25,218 nucleotides of DNA from Saccoglossus kowalevskii (Eukaryota; Hemichordata; Enteropneusta; Harrimaniidae). Positions 1 to 9,959 of this stretch are shown here, piece after piece; the stretch's first letter is position 1, and each line of letters begins with the position of its first letter. The stretch spans positions 1,288,028-1,313,245 of the forward strand of contig NW_003126883.1 in assembly GCF_000003605.2 (NCBI RefSeq). Direction: 5' to 3'. Both the position numbers and the translations under genes were made by a program. The notes under the pieces were generated by a model. It worked only from the letters and a program-made list of their open reading frames with translations, made no database searches and was not told the origin of the DNA.

Positions 1-1000
1 GTTGTACATATGCAAGTGCATTTCGGTCATGATCTGCTTTGAATGTATATGTCACTCAAATATGAATGGAACGGGGACGTGTCATTGACAATGACTTGTT
101 TTGAACATGCTTTGTCCGTTTTCATTCAAACTTGGTACATAGATTATACATGTTAGGATACATGTCCATGACGATTTATTTCACAATTGGATCAAAGATG
201 GCCGACTGGCAACCCACTTGTTTTTTGAAAATGTCGAAAATGTAAGTGAGTTCCTGAGTCTATCCATCCGTATGTCCGTGTGTCCGTCCGTGCGTCAGTC
301 TGTCCAGAGTCATATTTCAGAATCCTGTGGACCGATTCTGTTCATTCTTTGCATGTGCCTAGTACCTTATGTGGGACATATGAACATTCAAAATGGCCGA
401 CTGGCAGCCATCTTGTTTTTTGAAAATGTTGTATTTTGGACATGCTTTGTCAGTTGTCATTCAAACTTGGTACATAGATTATACATGTTAGGATACATGT
501 CCATGACAATTTATTTCGCAATTGGATCAAAGATGGTCGACTGGCAGGCATCTTGTTTTGTTTTTTTATGGGGTATCTTGGACGTGCTCTGTCAGTTTTC
601 ATTCAAATTTGGCACATACATGTAAATTATACAATGACAATTTGTTTGAAAATCTGGTCAAGGATGGCCGATTGACGGCCATCTGACTTTTTGGCCTTAC
701 TACTATATTTCCACAATTTATGTACCATTTTTATTCGTATTTGGCACATACATCATACATATCAGTGTGTTTCATAATCAGATCAAAGATGGCCGAATAA
801 CGGCTGTTTTTATTTTTGGCCATATTACTACTACACGGAACACGTGTTTTGATGTAAATAAACAATCTGTTGTATAGGTCACTTGGAACTCAAGTTTCAA
901 GGACACGCTCGTGACAACCCCTCCGCTTTTATATGATGAGCACAAAGAGAACTTTCAAAAATTTAACGGGGACTGTGTCATTTTCAATGACTTGTTATTC
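1..1000. repeat. Dispersed repeat with internal imperfect copies, in a GCH1 intron
   Basis: Two direct copies, 106-224 and 441-559, are offset by 335 bp and differ at only about ten of 119 positions. A GGCCGAC/GGCAGCC module beginning 'aagatggcc' recurs near 195, 393, 530, 663 and 786 and forms small imperfect inverted repeats (AAGATGGC...GCCATCTT). A degenerate TCCG tetranucleotide run lies at 261-306. A similar 'gtgtcatt..caatgacttg' segment occurs near 79 and again near 974, as if marking both ends of the element. No intact open frame or transposase is visible. The repeat sits in the intron upstream of the 32-bp exon, and I saw no earlier GCH1 exon in 1-1705. Confidence 0.8.
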
Positions 1001-1705
1001 CTGGTTTATTTGTCACATTATAAGCAATAATTTTTTTTTTATATATATTTCTAATGTTGCATATTGTTAATTTATTTCCGTTGCATGTTGACATTTGCCA
1101 TTCTATCCCCTGCTGCAGTTTGATATTCGTGTTGTCAATTTCTGCAAATTTTAATTTTTTTCTTAGGAGATAGTTCGGGCATATGCCTGCCCCTATTGTT
1201 TTGCAATTTTCTATGTTCAGGACCCTGGGTTCTTACCAGAATAAATACGGTATATCTCTAATAGAGTATAAATCCAAATATCACATTTGTTGTGTACTGA
1301 ATCATAAAAACCTTTTAATTTAAGCACATGGCATGACTTGCATACCCTCTTAAAAATAAATTCACTATATTCAACCAACGTTCGGTTTAAGCTAAGAGCA
1401 TTAACGTTTGTTCGTAAAATAAATCCAAAGCTTCAAAACTTGTGCGCTCTAATATCAAATGTATGTTTTCCCAATTTACTGAATATCAGATTTCAATGTC
1501 AGATTTATTTTTACTTTTTATACATATGTAAAAAAAAATAAATAAAAAAAAGTAGTCACTGTTATTCATGTAGAATATATCGAAAGATTACTATTAGAAT
1601 GTGATTTAAAGTTCAATGAAAACAGCTAGTAAACAAACAGTTTGTGTAGTTTTTAGGATGCTGCCAACTCACAATCCTTATCAATTATCACTTGCTTTTT
1701 TACAG
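1001..1705 (+). other. GCH1 intron, right part, nothing recognised
   Basis: AT-rich intron with a T-run at about 1031-1040 and an A-rich stretch at 1528-1550. I find no exon-like block or structured RNA. A short TACGGTAT...CTAATAGAG motif near 1246-1265 resembles the dispersed motif also seen at 17266 and 20168. Confidence 0.6.
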
Positions 1706-1737
1706 AATTGTGGAAATGTTCAGTCGAAGACTGCAAG
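1706..1737 (+). CDS. GCH1: GCH1 32-bp micro-exon (matches human exon 4)
   Basis: This very short exon follows the acceptor tttttacag and ends at the donor AAG/gtaatt. Its first base completes an Arg codon begun upstream. It then encodes [10 protein letters not shown] and gives the first G of a Val codon finished in the next exon. The helix it encodes precedes the substrate-binding VQERL segment. The human exon 4 is also 32 bp. At this length, ab initio gene finders would easily miss it. Confidence 0.95.
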
Positions 1738-4730
1738 GTAATTTTGTAATTTCTTATGTATGCGCCCTCTAGTGGCCAATTTATAAATACTTTTGTCTTT
1801 ATATGAAAAAATACTGCTAGCTTGTTGATGGTGCAAAGCGAGTAGGAATGACCGATTTGTTCATAATTTCAACATTGAAATTAAACATTAGTTGCCATGG
1901 TGACCATATTTTACAATTAATACATATTTATACTAACCTGTATGTATAATATGCAGTGTGATACCACGCTGACATGTTTTATTTTCTAATCACTTATTTC
2001 AATAAATATTAATGATTAAAAAAAGATAATATTTTCTGGAGTTGACCATTCTTGGTCATAGTTGTTTAATTATAAAGCAAGTTTTTTTTGTCTTTGTTAT
2101 AGTTCAAGAGAGGTTAACAAAACAGATAGCTTTGGCCTTGACAGAAGCAGTAAAACCAACTGGTGTGGGAGTTGTCATTGAAGCTTCGTAAGTATTTATT
2201 TTGTTTGTTTAAAGCATATATCATTCGTTAGGTGCATTAATATTTGTAATTAGTAGGATAAATGAATTACTGTAAATGCACTAATTATTTACTGTTTTTT
2301 AATTTCATTATTTTTGCTATGAATCCATGTGAACTTGCGGAATATCAATAGAACTAATTGGGGTTTTTTTGCCAAGTTCATGAACTTGAAACCCAGTGAA
2401 ATTGCTCAAAATAGTGAAAATAAATGATTTTACCATTTTTCAAAGTGTCTACTGTTTTTGCACAGAAACATACACATAAATATTGAATCATTAAAATATT
2501 ACTTATTTTCAAACATGGAAACTGCTGTAATTTACATAGCCCATGTAACTTGGTAACAACACTATATGTATGGCTTGCTGTTTAGTTGATCAAAACCATT
2601 GTAACATCAGTAGATTACAGCTTACAGTTTAGCGCCCTCTCCAGGTATATATTGTTTTTTTCTTAAATATAGCAGTATTTAGAATAACTAATTTATTTAA
2701 TTCAACGTTGCATTTGAGGATGAAACTGTCAATTTAAAAATATATCTTAATGAATTTTTCACACAACATTACACTGGGAAAAATCTACATTCTAAACGAC
2801 TTTCATTCACAAGACATATTTCGGCATATCTGGGCAAATCCTAACAGTTGTGTTGTTTAAACAAGGAATGAATTTTATGAAATGCAGTCTCTATGAACAG
2901 TTGTTCTGGTAGTAACATTTTAAAGAATTTGCATTGTTTTCTCAACTGTCGTTATTGATATGTTTAACAATTTGTTGTGTGTTGTTGTTGACATAGCATA
3001 CAAACATACATTCAAATTTCATGCAAACAGACAATATTTTTGTATATTTCACATACAACATGACACATTCTATATCTCGGCCATCACTGTCCAAGCGATT
3101 TTTTTTTTTTTTTTTATACACTGTGTATCAATAGATAGATAAACAGTTTATCCTGTGTTGGTGTGTATCATATAATCTCTTGAATAAGCATCATTTTTCA
3201 AACATTTCAACCTTTCCCGACGCCTAGATTAGAGTCTATAAATTTAGATTTACTGTAGTCATTGACGCCTATCCAAGAGTCTGATGTTTATTGTGACTCG
3301 CGTGAATGGGTAAACTTCTTTTCGACAATGAACAACAAAAGTGTTGAATCCTTCTTCAATGCTCAGTTTAATTTTCGAAATAAATGTAAATGAGTATTTT
3401 TATGTTATCATTTGAGCAGTTTTTTGTGTGGATTGACTGTAATTTTTCAACATTTCGTGACAACTATTTTAAAACCAAATTAAAGTTTTTCACTAAAGTG
3501 ACGTCCATTCAAGAGAATATACGGTATATAGTGTTAGGTTTATTTTCATATAAATATCCAATAATAGTATCACTGTTTTATACATCAGCTTTGAAGAATT
3601 GGGGGTGACAATGTGTCCATTATTTCAGCAATCTCATCTAAACTTACATTGTCCACCACTCAACAATGCATATCACATCTGTTTATTTATTGCTATTCTC
3701 AGTATTGCCATGGCGATGGCATATCACTTTCATTTCGTAATGGAAATGTTGTTGATGTTTATTTACTTAAAAGCATGTCAATGGCGTCACTTAACCTTTA
3801 CTCGTGTATCAAGTGTTTACAAACATAACACTCTGAATTCAGACTATAACTGTAAGTCTTACTTCTACATTTAGCATTCAGGAGTTTTTCTTATACATGT
3901 AGTATGCATCTTATGTTACAAAGTCAATGTAACTATGGTACTTTGGAGAGAAAAAACACGAGTTAAGACTTGTCCTTTTTGATGGCAGTGATGCATAGCT
4001 GCAATTCAAATAAAGTCAGAATGTCTTGGTCGTTTCATGTGCTTGTTACTATGTGCATTTTGAAAAGAGGAAATGCAAAATTCACCATGGTAACAGCTTG
4101 AATGTTTTAACTGTGATCTGTAATTGTAAAACAGAATGATGTTATATTCACTCAAAGGTGTAATTAGCTTCCTCATGACGTCTTATAACTTTATTGAAAT
4201 TTTGACAAATAATTATACCTTCTGACTACATCGCCATAGATTTTTAAAAAAACTGAAGATGAAAAAAAACTAGATTTTGAGTTGTAAAACTCAGTTTTAT
4301 GTTGTTGTTCAATTTTTGATTCAGAATAACATGCAGACTAGGGTTTCAGGCTCGGAGAAAAATCGTGAAGTCATTTTTTCATTCCAATGTTCACATTTAA
4401 TCCTCTAGTCATCCACATGTACCGGTATTGGCATTTTATCTTTATCTGTTTTGTTAATAGAATTCTGTATATGCATCTGGTTTTGTCGCCTTTTTATCCC
4501 TGCCAATCATTTTATTATGATGAAAATCCTAGTAGTAACTGACATTTGAAGTGTTTTTTTTCTTGTTTGCTTAATTTTTTTTATTTTTCTTTAATATTTC
4601 TAGGCATATGTGCATGGTGATGAGAGGAGTACAGAAATTGAATAGCCAAACTGTCACCAGTTGCATGCTGGGAGTTTTTCGTGAGGACTCCAAGACCAGA
4701 GAAGAATTCCTAACTTTGCTCAGAAGATAA
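1706..4730 (+). CDS. GCH1: GTP cyclohydrolase I, C-terminal three exons (partial gene)
   Basis: GTP cyclohydrolase I converts GTP to dihydroneopterin triphosphate, the first and usually rate-limiting step of tetrahydrobiopterin synthesis; the animal enzyme is a cytosolic decamer. Three exons, 1706-1737, 2103-2187 and 4604-4730, join in one frame and give the last 80 residues of the protein. Visible family motifs are [20 protein letters not shown] (the Gln-Glu pair belongs to the GTP-binding pocket), [10 protein letters not shown] (His-x-Cys supplies a catalytic His and a zinc-ligand Cys, and the Arg contacts substrate) and the terminal [16 protein letters not shown]. The 80 residues equal human residues 171-250 in length, so the C-terminus looks complete. 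The catalytic N-terminal half, with the other zinc ligands, is encoded left of the window. Introns are GT-AG with phases 2, 1 and 2. No frameshift or stop is seen, so the gene looks functional. Family assignment is near certain. Confidence 0.97.
1762..1775 (-). promoter_or_regulatory. CTCF-core-like motif in GCH1 intron
   Basis: The reverse complement reads CCACTAGAGGGCGC. It fits the published bilaterian CTCF core CCASYAGRKGGCRS at all 14 positions. It lies 24 bp after the donor of the 32-bp exon. The same string also occurs as part of dispersed repeats in many animal genomes, so binding is unproven. Confidence 0.35.
2103..2187 (+). CDS. GCH1: GCH1 85-bp exon (matches human exon 5)
   Basis: The exon follows the acceptor ttgttatag and ends at a consensus donor, TTC/gtaagt. 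It completes the split Val codon and encodes [20 protein letters not shown] then VGVVIEA, ending on two bases of a Ser codon. Gln-Glu in QERL corresponds to pocket residues known from the E. coli enzyme. Its 85-bp length equals that of human exon 5. Vertebrates usually have Thr where this protein has Ser before HMCMV, a conservative change. Confidence 0.96.
2188..4603 (+). other. Last GCH1 intron, 2.4 kb
   Basis: The intron runs from a gtaagt donor to a tttctag acceptor. It contains a T-run of about 17 at 3099-3115 and a short direct duplication with 45-bp spacing, in which GACGCCTA followed by AGAGTCT appears at 3219-3237 and 3264-3282. It also holds the weak CTCF-like site at 2632. Open frames between 3390 and 3874 are short, overlap each other and resemble nothing I know. 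No nested gene is supported. Confidence 0.75.
2632..2645 (-). promoter_or_regulatory. Weaker CTCF-core-like motif
   Basis: The reverse complement CCTGGAGAGGGCGC matches the CTCF core at 12 of 14 positions. It lies in the intron between the last two GCH1 exons. Confidence 0.2.
4604..4730 (+). CDS. GCH1: GCH1 last coding exon with stop codon
   Basis: The exon follows the acceptor tttctag. Its first G completes a Ser codon, and it then reads [20 protein letters not shown] followed by [20 protein letters not shown] and a final Arg before TAA at 4728-4730. It carries the zinc-ligand Cys and the His two residues earlier, both needed for catalysis in this family. The coding part is 127 bp, the same as in the human last exon. 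A second in-line stop-like TGA follows the TAA by chance. Confidence 0.97.
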
Positions 4731-5560
4731 TGACAACCAACTTCCAATGTCTAAGAATTAATTTTAATTAACAAATGAGTACAAGCAATACAAGCAGTGA
4801 GATCCACTACTGTGAACATGTATACCTTGAGCTAAAACTACTGCCTTGACACAGATATATAGATGCCGTATTTGCTCTATTTAAATCGCATCTCAAAATA
4901 GCCCAACGTTCTCATATGTTAGTTTTTAATGGAAGAGATGGGTTTCTAATAGAACAATTACAGTAGTTGTATGTCATTTGTGTTTAACTGAATAACTGAT
5001 GGTATGATTTTTTCTCATCAGGCACATGATTTATGCTAATTTATGCTAATTTCCCTCAAGGTATTAATTTACTACATCTCAGTTAGTGGTACAATAGAAA
5101 TAACAACCCTCCTTTCAAATTTTGTGTTTTTTGTAGCACTACTTCATGTTTCATTCCTCAACAATTTCGCTTGATAAAAATAAGTGACTTGTGCTGCTGC
5201 AATTATCAAGTTTTTTTTATAAACACCATATAGATATGCTTTAGCAGTAATGTATGCATTTACATAATGACAAACATGTGTCTATGGTTAAAACTATTCA
5301 TATTTTTAATGATTATGCATACAATATAAGGAACCCGCTGGTTTACATGCGCTTTGGAGCAAATACAGTACATTTATCTTTAATTTTATTTTTTTTATTA
5401 TAGCTAAGAATTATTATGTAAGTTAGAATACGTATTTTTACAAATTTTTGAAAATCATGAAATTCCTTGCGTGAAAGTTACTGGTACTGTAATTGGTTTA
5501 CAATACTTTTTTGTCTAGGACTTTTAGCAATAAAATTACTGTATTTGTTTATTGAAAGCG
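4731..5560 (+). other. GCH1: Probable GCH1 3' UTR
   Basis: This non-coding AT-rich stretch follows the stop codon. The first canonical AATAAA I found after it is at 5529-5534, followed by a T/G-rich stretch that could be the downstream element, so a 3' UTR of about 0.8 kb is plausible. A doubled 'tttatgctaa' lies at about 5032-5051. A piece of a dispersed motif (GCGCTTTGGAGCAAATACAG) lies at 5350-5369. The end is inferred; RNA reads would be needed to place it. Confidence 0.4.
5529..5534 (+). terminator. Candidate poly(A) signal AATAAA
   Basis: A perfect AATAAA lies 799 bases after the GCH1 stop codon. It overlaps the left end of a repeat-like stretch (5535-5650), so it may be repeat-derived. 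AATAAA occurs often by chance in DNA this AT-rich. Confidence 0.35.
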
Positions 5561-6343
5561 CAACTCTAATAGAAGTGTACATAGATTTCTTGTATGCTGA
5601 GACATGAAAATATGAATTACTTTGACTATAAACACACCTGTCATTTACGTGAAATTGCTCGTATTACTGACCGACACCGACAAATGTGAAATGAGTGATA
5701 GTGAAGGAGCATTGATTTTTCAGTTACTTTATTATCACCTCTTGAATATGCATGATATTATTTCATTAAAAAAATTAAAATAGCGAATGACGTATTTATA
5801 ATCGTATTGGCGTTGTCATAATTTGGCAATGGCCTAGCCCTTGTTCTGGTAGTAAACAGGTAGTTAAAACAAATCACTGAAAAAAACTGCAACAAAGTGT
5901 CAAACACAGTTTATGTGGGATATATCTTTATTGTCTTCTCACATCTGAATTTAATTCGTTTCTCGCTGTATAGTGTTTTATGGTTACGTCAATTCTATTT
6001 TTGGTAAGATCTCGTAATCATGACCTCGACTTGTTTTATACCATCTGTTATTTTATTAGTATGCGCCACTGTGATGAAATTTTTCAAAATAAGTCACTAT
6101 TTTAAATTTCACCAAAGTGTTCTTGTGATCATGGCTAACAAAAGACATTTTATATGGTTAACTGAAATATGTAATTCTTTTTGTAGACGTTCTTGTCTTT
6201 ATTTTTAAAATGTGTATTATTGGATTATAATTAACAGATTTTATTTTGGTTTTACAGGTTTACAAAAGATTGTAATTATATTGACTTCATTGTTTGATGA
6301 AATGCAACTTGTTATACATATCTGATTGTTTTTCAAATATGCA
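5561..6343. other. Intergenic DNA with a dispersed-repeat fragment
   Basis: The stretch 5624-5650 (GACTATAAACACACC..) is nearly the same as 20139-20167, with two mismatches and a two-base gap. Next to it, at 5549-5573, is a GCGC..CTAATAGA motif that recurs elsewhere. No gene is recognised in the remainder. Confidence 0.55.
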
Positions 6344-6457
6344 TGTATATTAAGAAGCTGATTTGCATATCAATTTATTCATGTATATTAAGTAGTTGAT
6401 TTGCAAATCAATTTGTTCTTGTATATTAAGTAGTTGATTTCCACATCAATTTATTCA
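6344..6457. repeat. Three-copy 38-bp tandem repeat
   Basis: Copies begin at 6344, 6382 and 6420, each opening with 'tgtatattaag' and exactly 38 bp apart. Each carries a GATTTGC..ATCAA core. In the middle copy the core is a perfect 16-bp palindrome, TTGATTTGCAAATCAA (6396-6411). The first copy contains ATTTGCAT, which equals the POU octamer. Confidence 0.9.
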
Positions 6458-7359
6458 ACTGAGCTGATTATAAATGTTCAATTGATTCATTTTCCCTGGA
6501 GCAGCTTATATCTGGATTAACCGTTATAATTCCTGTAAATTAGTTTTAGATGGTGTTTACATTTTTATGAATATATATGTATACTATAACCAACAAATTC
6601 CAATATATATATGGAAGTCAATTTGTTTTCTGATTCAACTGGCAAGACCATTTTGGTCCTAGAAACTAAATTTATAAATGTGAGAATTGTTTTTTCTGTT
6701 TTCTGACAAACCTGGGTGGGGCAGTTTTATTTAAAGTAACATTCCATCTTTGTATTTTATACAGAACACTCGCACTGAAGAGGTTATAGAGCAATTCCTG
6801 AAATATTGAAGTACAGCTACCTTACACTGAAAGTTGTAGTGTCTAACCACCAAACAAAACATAATTTCCATTTCTGTAAACACGTTTCTGTATTTTTTAG
6901 ATTCTTCTACAGATTGTTACAGACAGAATATGCTAATCTAATAATACATATATATATATATATTCAACAAACATATTTTATTATAAAGAAGGTAATAAAA
7001 AACAATGACAGTGCGGGGTGGCAGCCTTGAGTTCTGATGAACTGGGTTTTTCTCTAATACTATTCACTATCATCAAATTTACTTTTTGAGATTTTCTATG
7101 AATATTTTCTGACTAACAATTTTTTTTTCATATGTGGGTTTACTTTGGTTTGAGACTCATAACACAGCAGTATGTGTAGAGTTGATTCCCTGTGGGTGTC
7201 TAACCTCGCAAAATACCTGCAACTTGTGTGTCTGAATGGGTGTGTGATTGAGTGTTTGAACAATCTCTACTCACATTGACATATCATTTTGTATTTTAAC
7301 CCAAAATGTTATTATCATTAATTTGCAATTTCTATAACTGACAATGAGAGCATTTTAAC
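6458..7359. other. Intergenic DNA, no gene recognised
   Basis: AT-rich DNA with a short TA dinucleotide run at about 6948-6962. The small open frame at 6806-7030 has no recognisable motif. Confidence 0.55.
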
Positions 7360-7569
7360 GTACTGTAAAATACTTTATTTTCAATTGAAATTTTCGTTAT
7401 TTTCGCTGAAGGAATGATTCAGTGAAAATAAAATCCAGCAAATATACCTTTTTTCCTATATTTTACATTGAACTCGTCAAAAATCAGTGAAAATAATTTC
7501 CACACAAAACACCCAAAAAGTCTTTTCAGCGAAAATTAATTCCAGCTAAAATAAAGTATTTCACAGTAC
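7360..7569. mobile_element. MITE-like element with terminal inverted repeats
   Basis: The left end reads GTACTGTAAAATACTTTATT. The right end, reverse-complemented, reads GTACTGTGAAATACTTTATT. Complementarity continues inward over about 45 bp with one small gap, through TTTTCGCTGAA on both arms. The interior carries further CAGTGAAAATAA/TTCCAGC motifs. At about 210 bp with no coding capacity, this fits a non-autonomous DNA element. Target-site duplications are not obvious beyond TA at the termini. Confidence 0.75.
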
Positions 7570-7971
7570 TTGACCAAAACAATAGTTTCTCATATTGCCA
7601 AATATTAATCATGTCAAGCACTGTCATATTACCGACAGTGAGATAATAAGCTGTGTATCTGTATTGAACAAAATGATGTAATATATTGTGAAATAGGGAT
7701 TATTATCTCTCAGTGGTTGAATATCTTGAAGCACCATAAAAGTGAATGTATACAATAAGGGTATGACTGTGTCGCACCAAATAAGAACCAAGTATCAGTA
7801 ATTGTATATCAGTATATTTTAATGACAAATCATGGAATTGTAGTAATTAATGTGTTGTGAGCAGAAAACAAATGACCAAAACAACTAAATAAATTATTTA
7901 ACTTCAATCATTCTGCCTTGACTTGTTTTGCAATGGTTTGAATAGAATACATGCGTGTGGTGAACTGATCC
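7570..7971. other. Intergenic DNA, nothing recognised
   Basis: AT-rich single-copy-looking sequence between the inverted-repeat element and the small palindrome. No open frame or repeat stands out. Confidence 0.5.
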
Positions 7972-7996
7972 AAAATGGCCAACTAGTGGCCATTTT
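7972..7996. repeat. Perfect short inverted repeat (AAAATGGCCA arms)
   Basis: Ten-base arms AAAATGGCCA and TGGCCATTTT flank a 5-base loop, actag. The right half (AACTAGTGGCCATTTT) recurs at 20762-20777. The arms also resemble the 'aagatggcc...ggccatctt' modules of the repeat at 1-1000, so this may be a relic of the same family. Confidence 0.75.
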
Positions 7997-8126
7997 AACA
8001 CCTGCTCAAAGCCCCCACAAATAGCGGAAATAAAGAGGAAAAAACTACATCAGCTGGTGATGTTAACCTGAAAATGATGGGTGTTTCCTATCATAATATA
8101 AGTGATCAAGTTGCATGTGTGTGCTC

Positions 8127-8447
8127 ATTGGCTGGAATCTTGTCATGTGATCAAGCTGTATACGTGCTGTCACTGGGTAGGATTTTTTGATGTGATCATG
8201 CTGTTGTCTTATTGGCTGAGATCTTGCCATGTGATCATGCTGTTGTCTTATTGGCTGGGATCTTGTCATGTGATTTAGCTGTGTGGTTATTGGCTGGGAT
8301 TTTGTTACGCGATCATGTGGTGCACTATCATCATGACTGTGATCTTGTCATGTTACCAAGCTATGTCTTATCAACAGGTACATTGTCTTGTGATCATGCT
8401 GTGCTCTCATTGGCTGGGATTTTGCCATGTGATCAAGCGTGACTTGC
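8127..8447. repeat. 39-bp minisatellite, about eight degenerate units
   Basis: Units begin at 8127, 8172, 8211, 8250, 8289, about 8331, 8370 and 8409. Most spacings are exactly 39 bp, with small indels in three places. A typical unit has ATTGGCTG, then GGATCTTGTCATGTGATCA, then a variable GCTGT tail. ATTGGCTG is an inverted CCAAT box and CATGTG an E-box. Because 39 is a multiple of three, both strands show 13-residue peptide repeats in short open frames. I see no other evidence that these are translated. Confidence 0.9.
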
Positions 8448-9220
8448 TGCCAGCCAGTCTACCTCAGTGGTTCCTGGGTAATACCGGTAGAATATTTAGT
8501 TTTGCTCCATTTTTTTGCACTGAAGCACAGCAGCTTCCCCATGAGCAATACAAAAGAGCCTATGGAAAATGTGTACTGTAAGTAAGTGGACTGGTTGGTA
8601 GCAGTTCTATTCCAAGGATCATGTTGACTAAACTAGTAATAATTTGTCTGTCTGAATATAAAATTTAGAATTTGGATATTGAAAAAGTTATGTTACCGTT
8701 CAGCAATTGTACAGCGCCCTCAATTGATGAAACATGCAAAATCTGTGCCTCTTTAAATATGTTAGCAAAAAAAGAGAAGGGAAAAAAAACAATTTGACCA
8801 GAGAACTTTTTTGCAAGGGCCGAGTAGTCTTGTGCCAACTTTTAATGGCCATAGTAATTTGGGTTCTGCCTACATAATTTTCAGGCATATTGCCAATTTA
8901 GCTCAAAGATTTGCATTTGAATATTAAACTAACTGCCATTTAGTTAAAAAGAAACCTCATGATTTCTCTTGTATTAGGTCCGTCAAAGTACACAATGATA
9001 AGGTCTGAACTGTTGGCTCTATCTATGTGTTCACATGGATATTAATGAAAGCTGTCACAGGTTGTCATCTACTCTCTCCTGTGCTGTCTAGTCAGTTTTT
9101 TATTTGCTGTTCCAGTCCCTGTCTGTGTTCATCTTTACTGGCTTTTAAAAGACTGATTTTATGATATTTGTCCTTGTATGGTTTTATACTGCCCGATGAC
9201 AGTTACAATGTAACAGATCT
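8448..9220. other. Intergenic DNA, nothing recognised
   Basis: No exon-like block or clear repeat. A GCGCCCTC string at 8713-8720 is a poor partial match to the CTCF core. Confidence 0.5.
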
Positions 9221-9455
9221 TTGAGTTACAGGCAACATACATCTCTGTTTTTGTTAGCACATTTAGTAACCCAAAATTTAATTAACAGTTAAACAAACTA
9301 TGAGTTACGAGCGACATAGATTTGTCTGTTTTGTTTAACATTGTATGTTTGCTTGTTTGTTTGTTTGTTTAACTGTTAATTAAAGTTTGAGATACTAAAT
9401 TTGAACTAGAACAATACAAAAAATCTATGTTGCCATTTGAGTTACTAAATGTGGG
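9221..9455. repeat. Nested fold-back repeat rich in GAGTTAC
   Basis: Arms 9273-9298 and 9363-9388 are inverted copies matching at 25 of 26 positions, around AATTAACAGTTAAACAAAC. Outside them, CACATTTAGTAAC (9258-9270) is matched exactly by its complement at 9441-9453, and GCAACATA..T (9232) by ATGTTGC (9427-9433). GAGTTAC recurs at 9223, 9302, 9439 and 9513. A TTTG run lies in the right arm (about 9348-9370). This fits a decayed fold-back or MITE element; no coding is seen. Confidence 0.75.
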
Positions 9456-9564
9456 CGTTCAACAAAAACAAAACAGTATGATTCTCGTAACTCGAAGTTC
9501 TGTTGACTTAACATTGAGTTACAAATTGGGCATGGTTTCTAAAATAAGGACAGAGTTATTTTTT

Positions 9565-9565
<1 letters not shown>

Positions 9566-9595
<30 letters not shown>
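9566..9595. repeat. (TAA)10 microsatellite
   Basis: Ten uninterrupted TAA units. The surrounding 9456-9720 still carries GAGTTA/TAACTC motifs from the adjacent fold-back repeat family. Confidence 0.95.
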
Positions 9596-9596
<1 letters not shown>

Positions 9597-9943
9597 CTTA
9601 ATTGATATCGTATATTTTATAGGAACTTGAGTTAAATTACAATAAAGTGAGGATAAAAAAATAAAATAAAATAATAACAATTGTAATTCAATGTTTTCAT
9701 AACTCGATGTCCGTTCAGCATGACTTCACAATGAATGAGATTGTTAAACTACGGTCAACTAGAGTTTGTGTCTTTTTTTAAAAATCATGTTTATTTCACA
9801 TCGGTGACAACTTACACATAACCTCTCTCTTTAGTACTGACACATTCTAAACTAACGTGGGATGTGTACCATAATTGTTTGCTAACTCATCAGTCACCTT
9901 ACATGGTAAACTTTAATAGTCTAATGCAGCACAGATAATGGGA

Positions 9944-9957
9944 ACACTAGAGGGCAG
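9944..9957 (+). promoter_or_regulatory. CTCF-core-like motif, intergenic
   Basis: ACACTAGAGGGCAG matches CCASYAGRKGGCRS at 13 of 14 positions. It lies between GCH1 and SAMD4. Function is inferred from the motif alone. Confidence 0.3.
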
Positions 9958-9959
9958 TG

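Noticed and set aside
218-625. A 135-codon open frame at the left edge
   Set aside because: It runs through the repeat copies and TCCG tetranucleotide run. Its translation is repeat-like and resembles no protein I know.
8063-8442. Open frames on both strands with 13-residue repeats
   Set aside because: They arise from the 39-bp minisatellite whose period is a multiple of three. No start context, splice signals or homology support translation.
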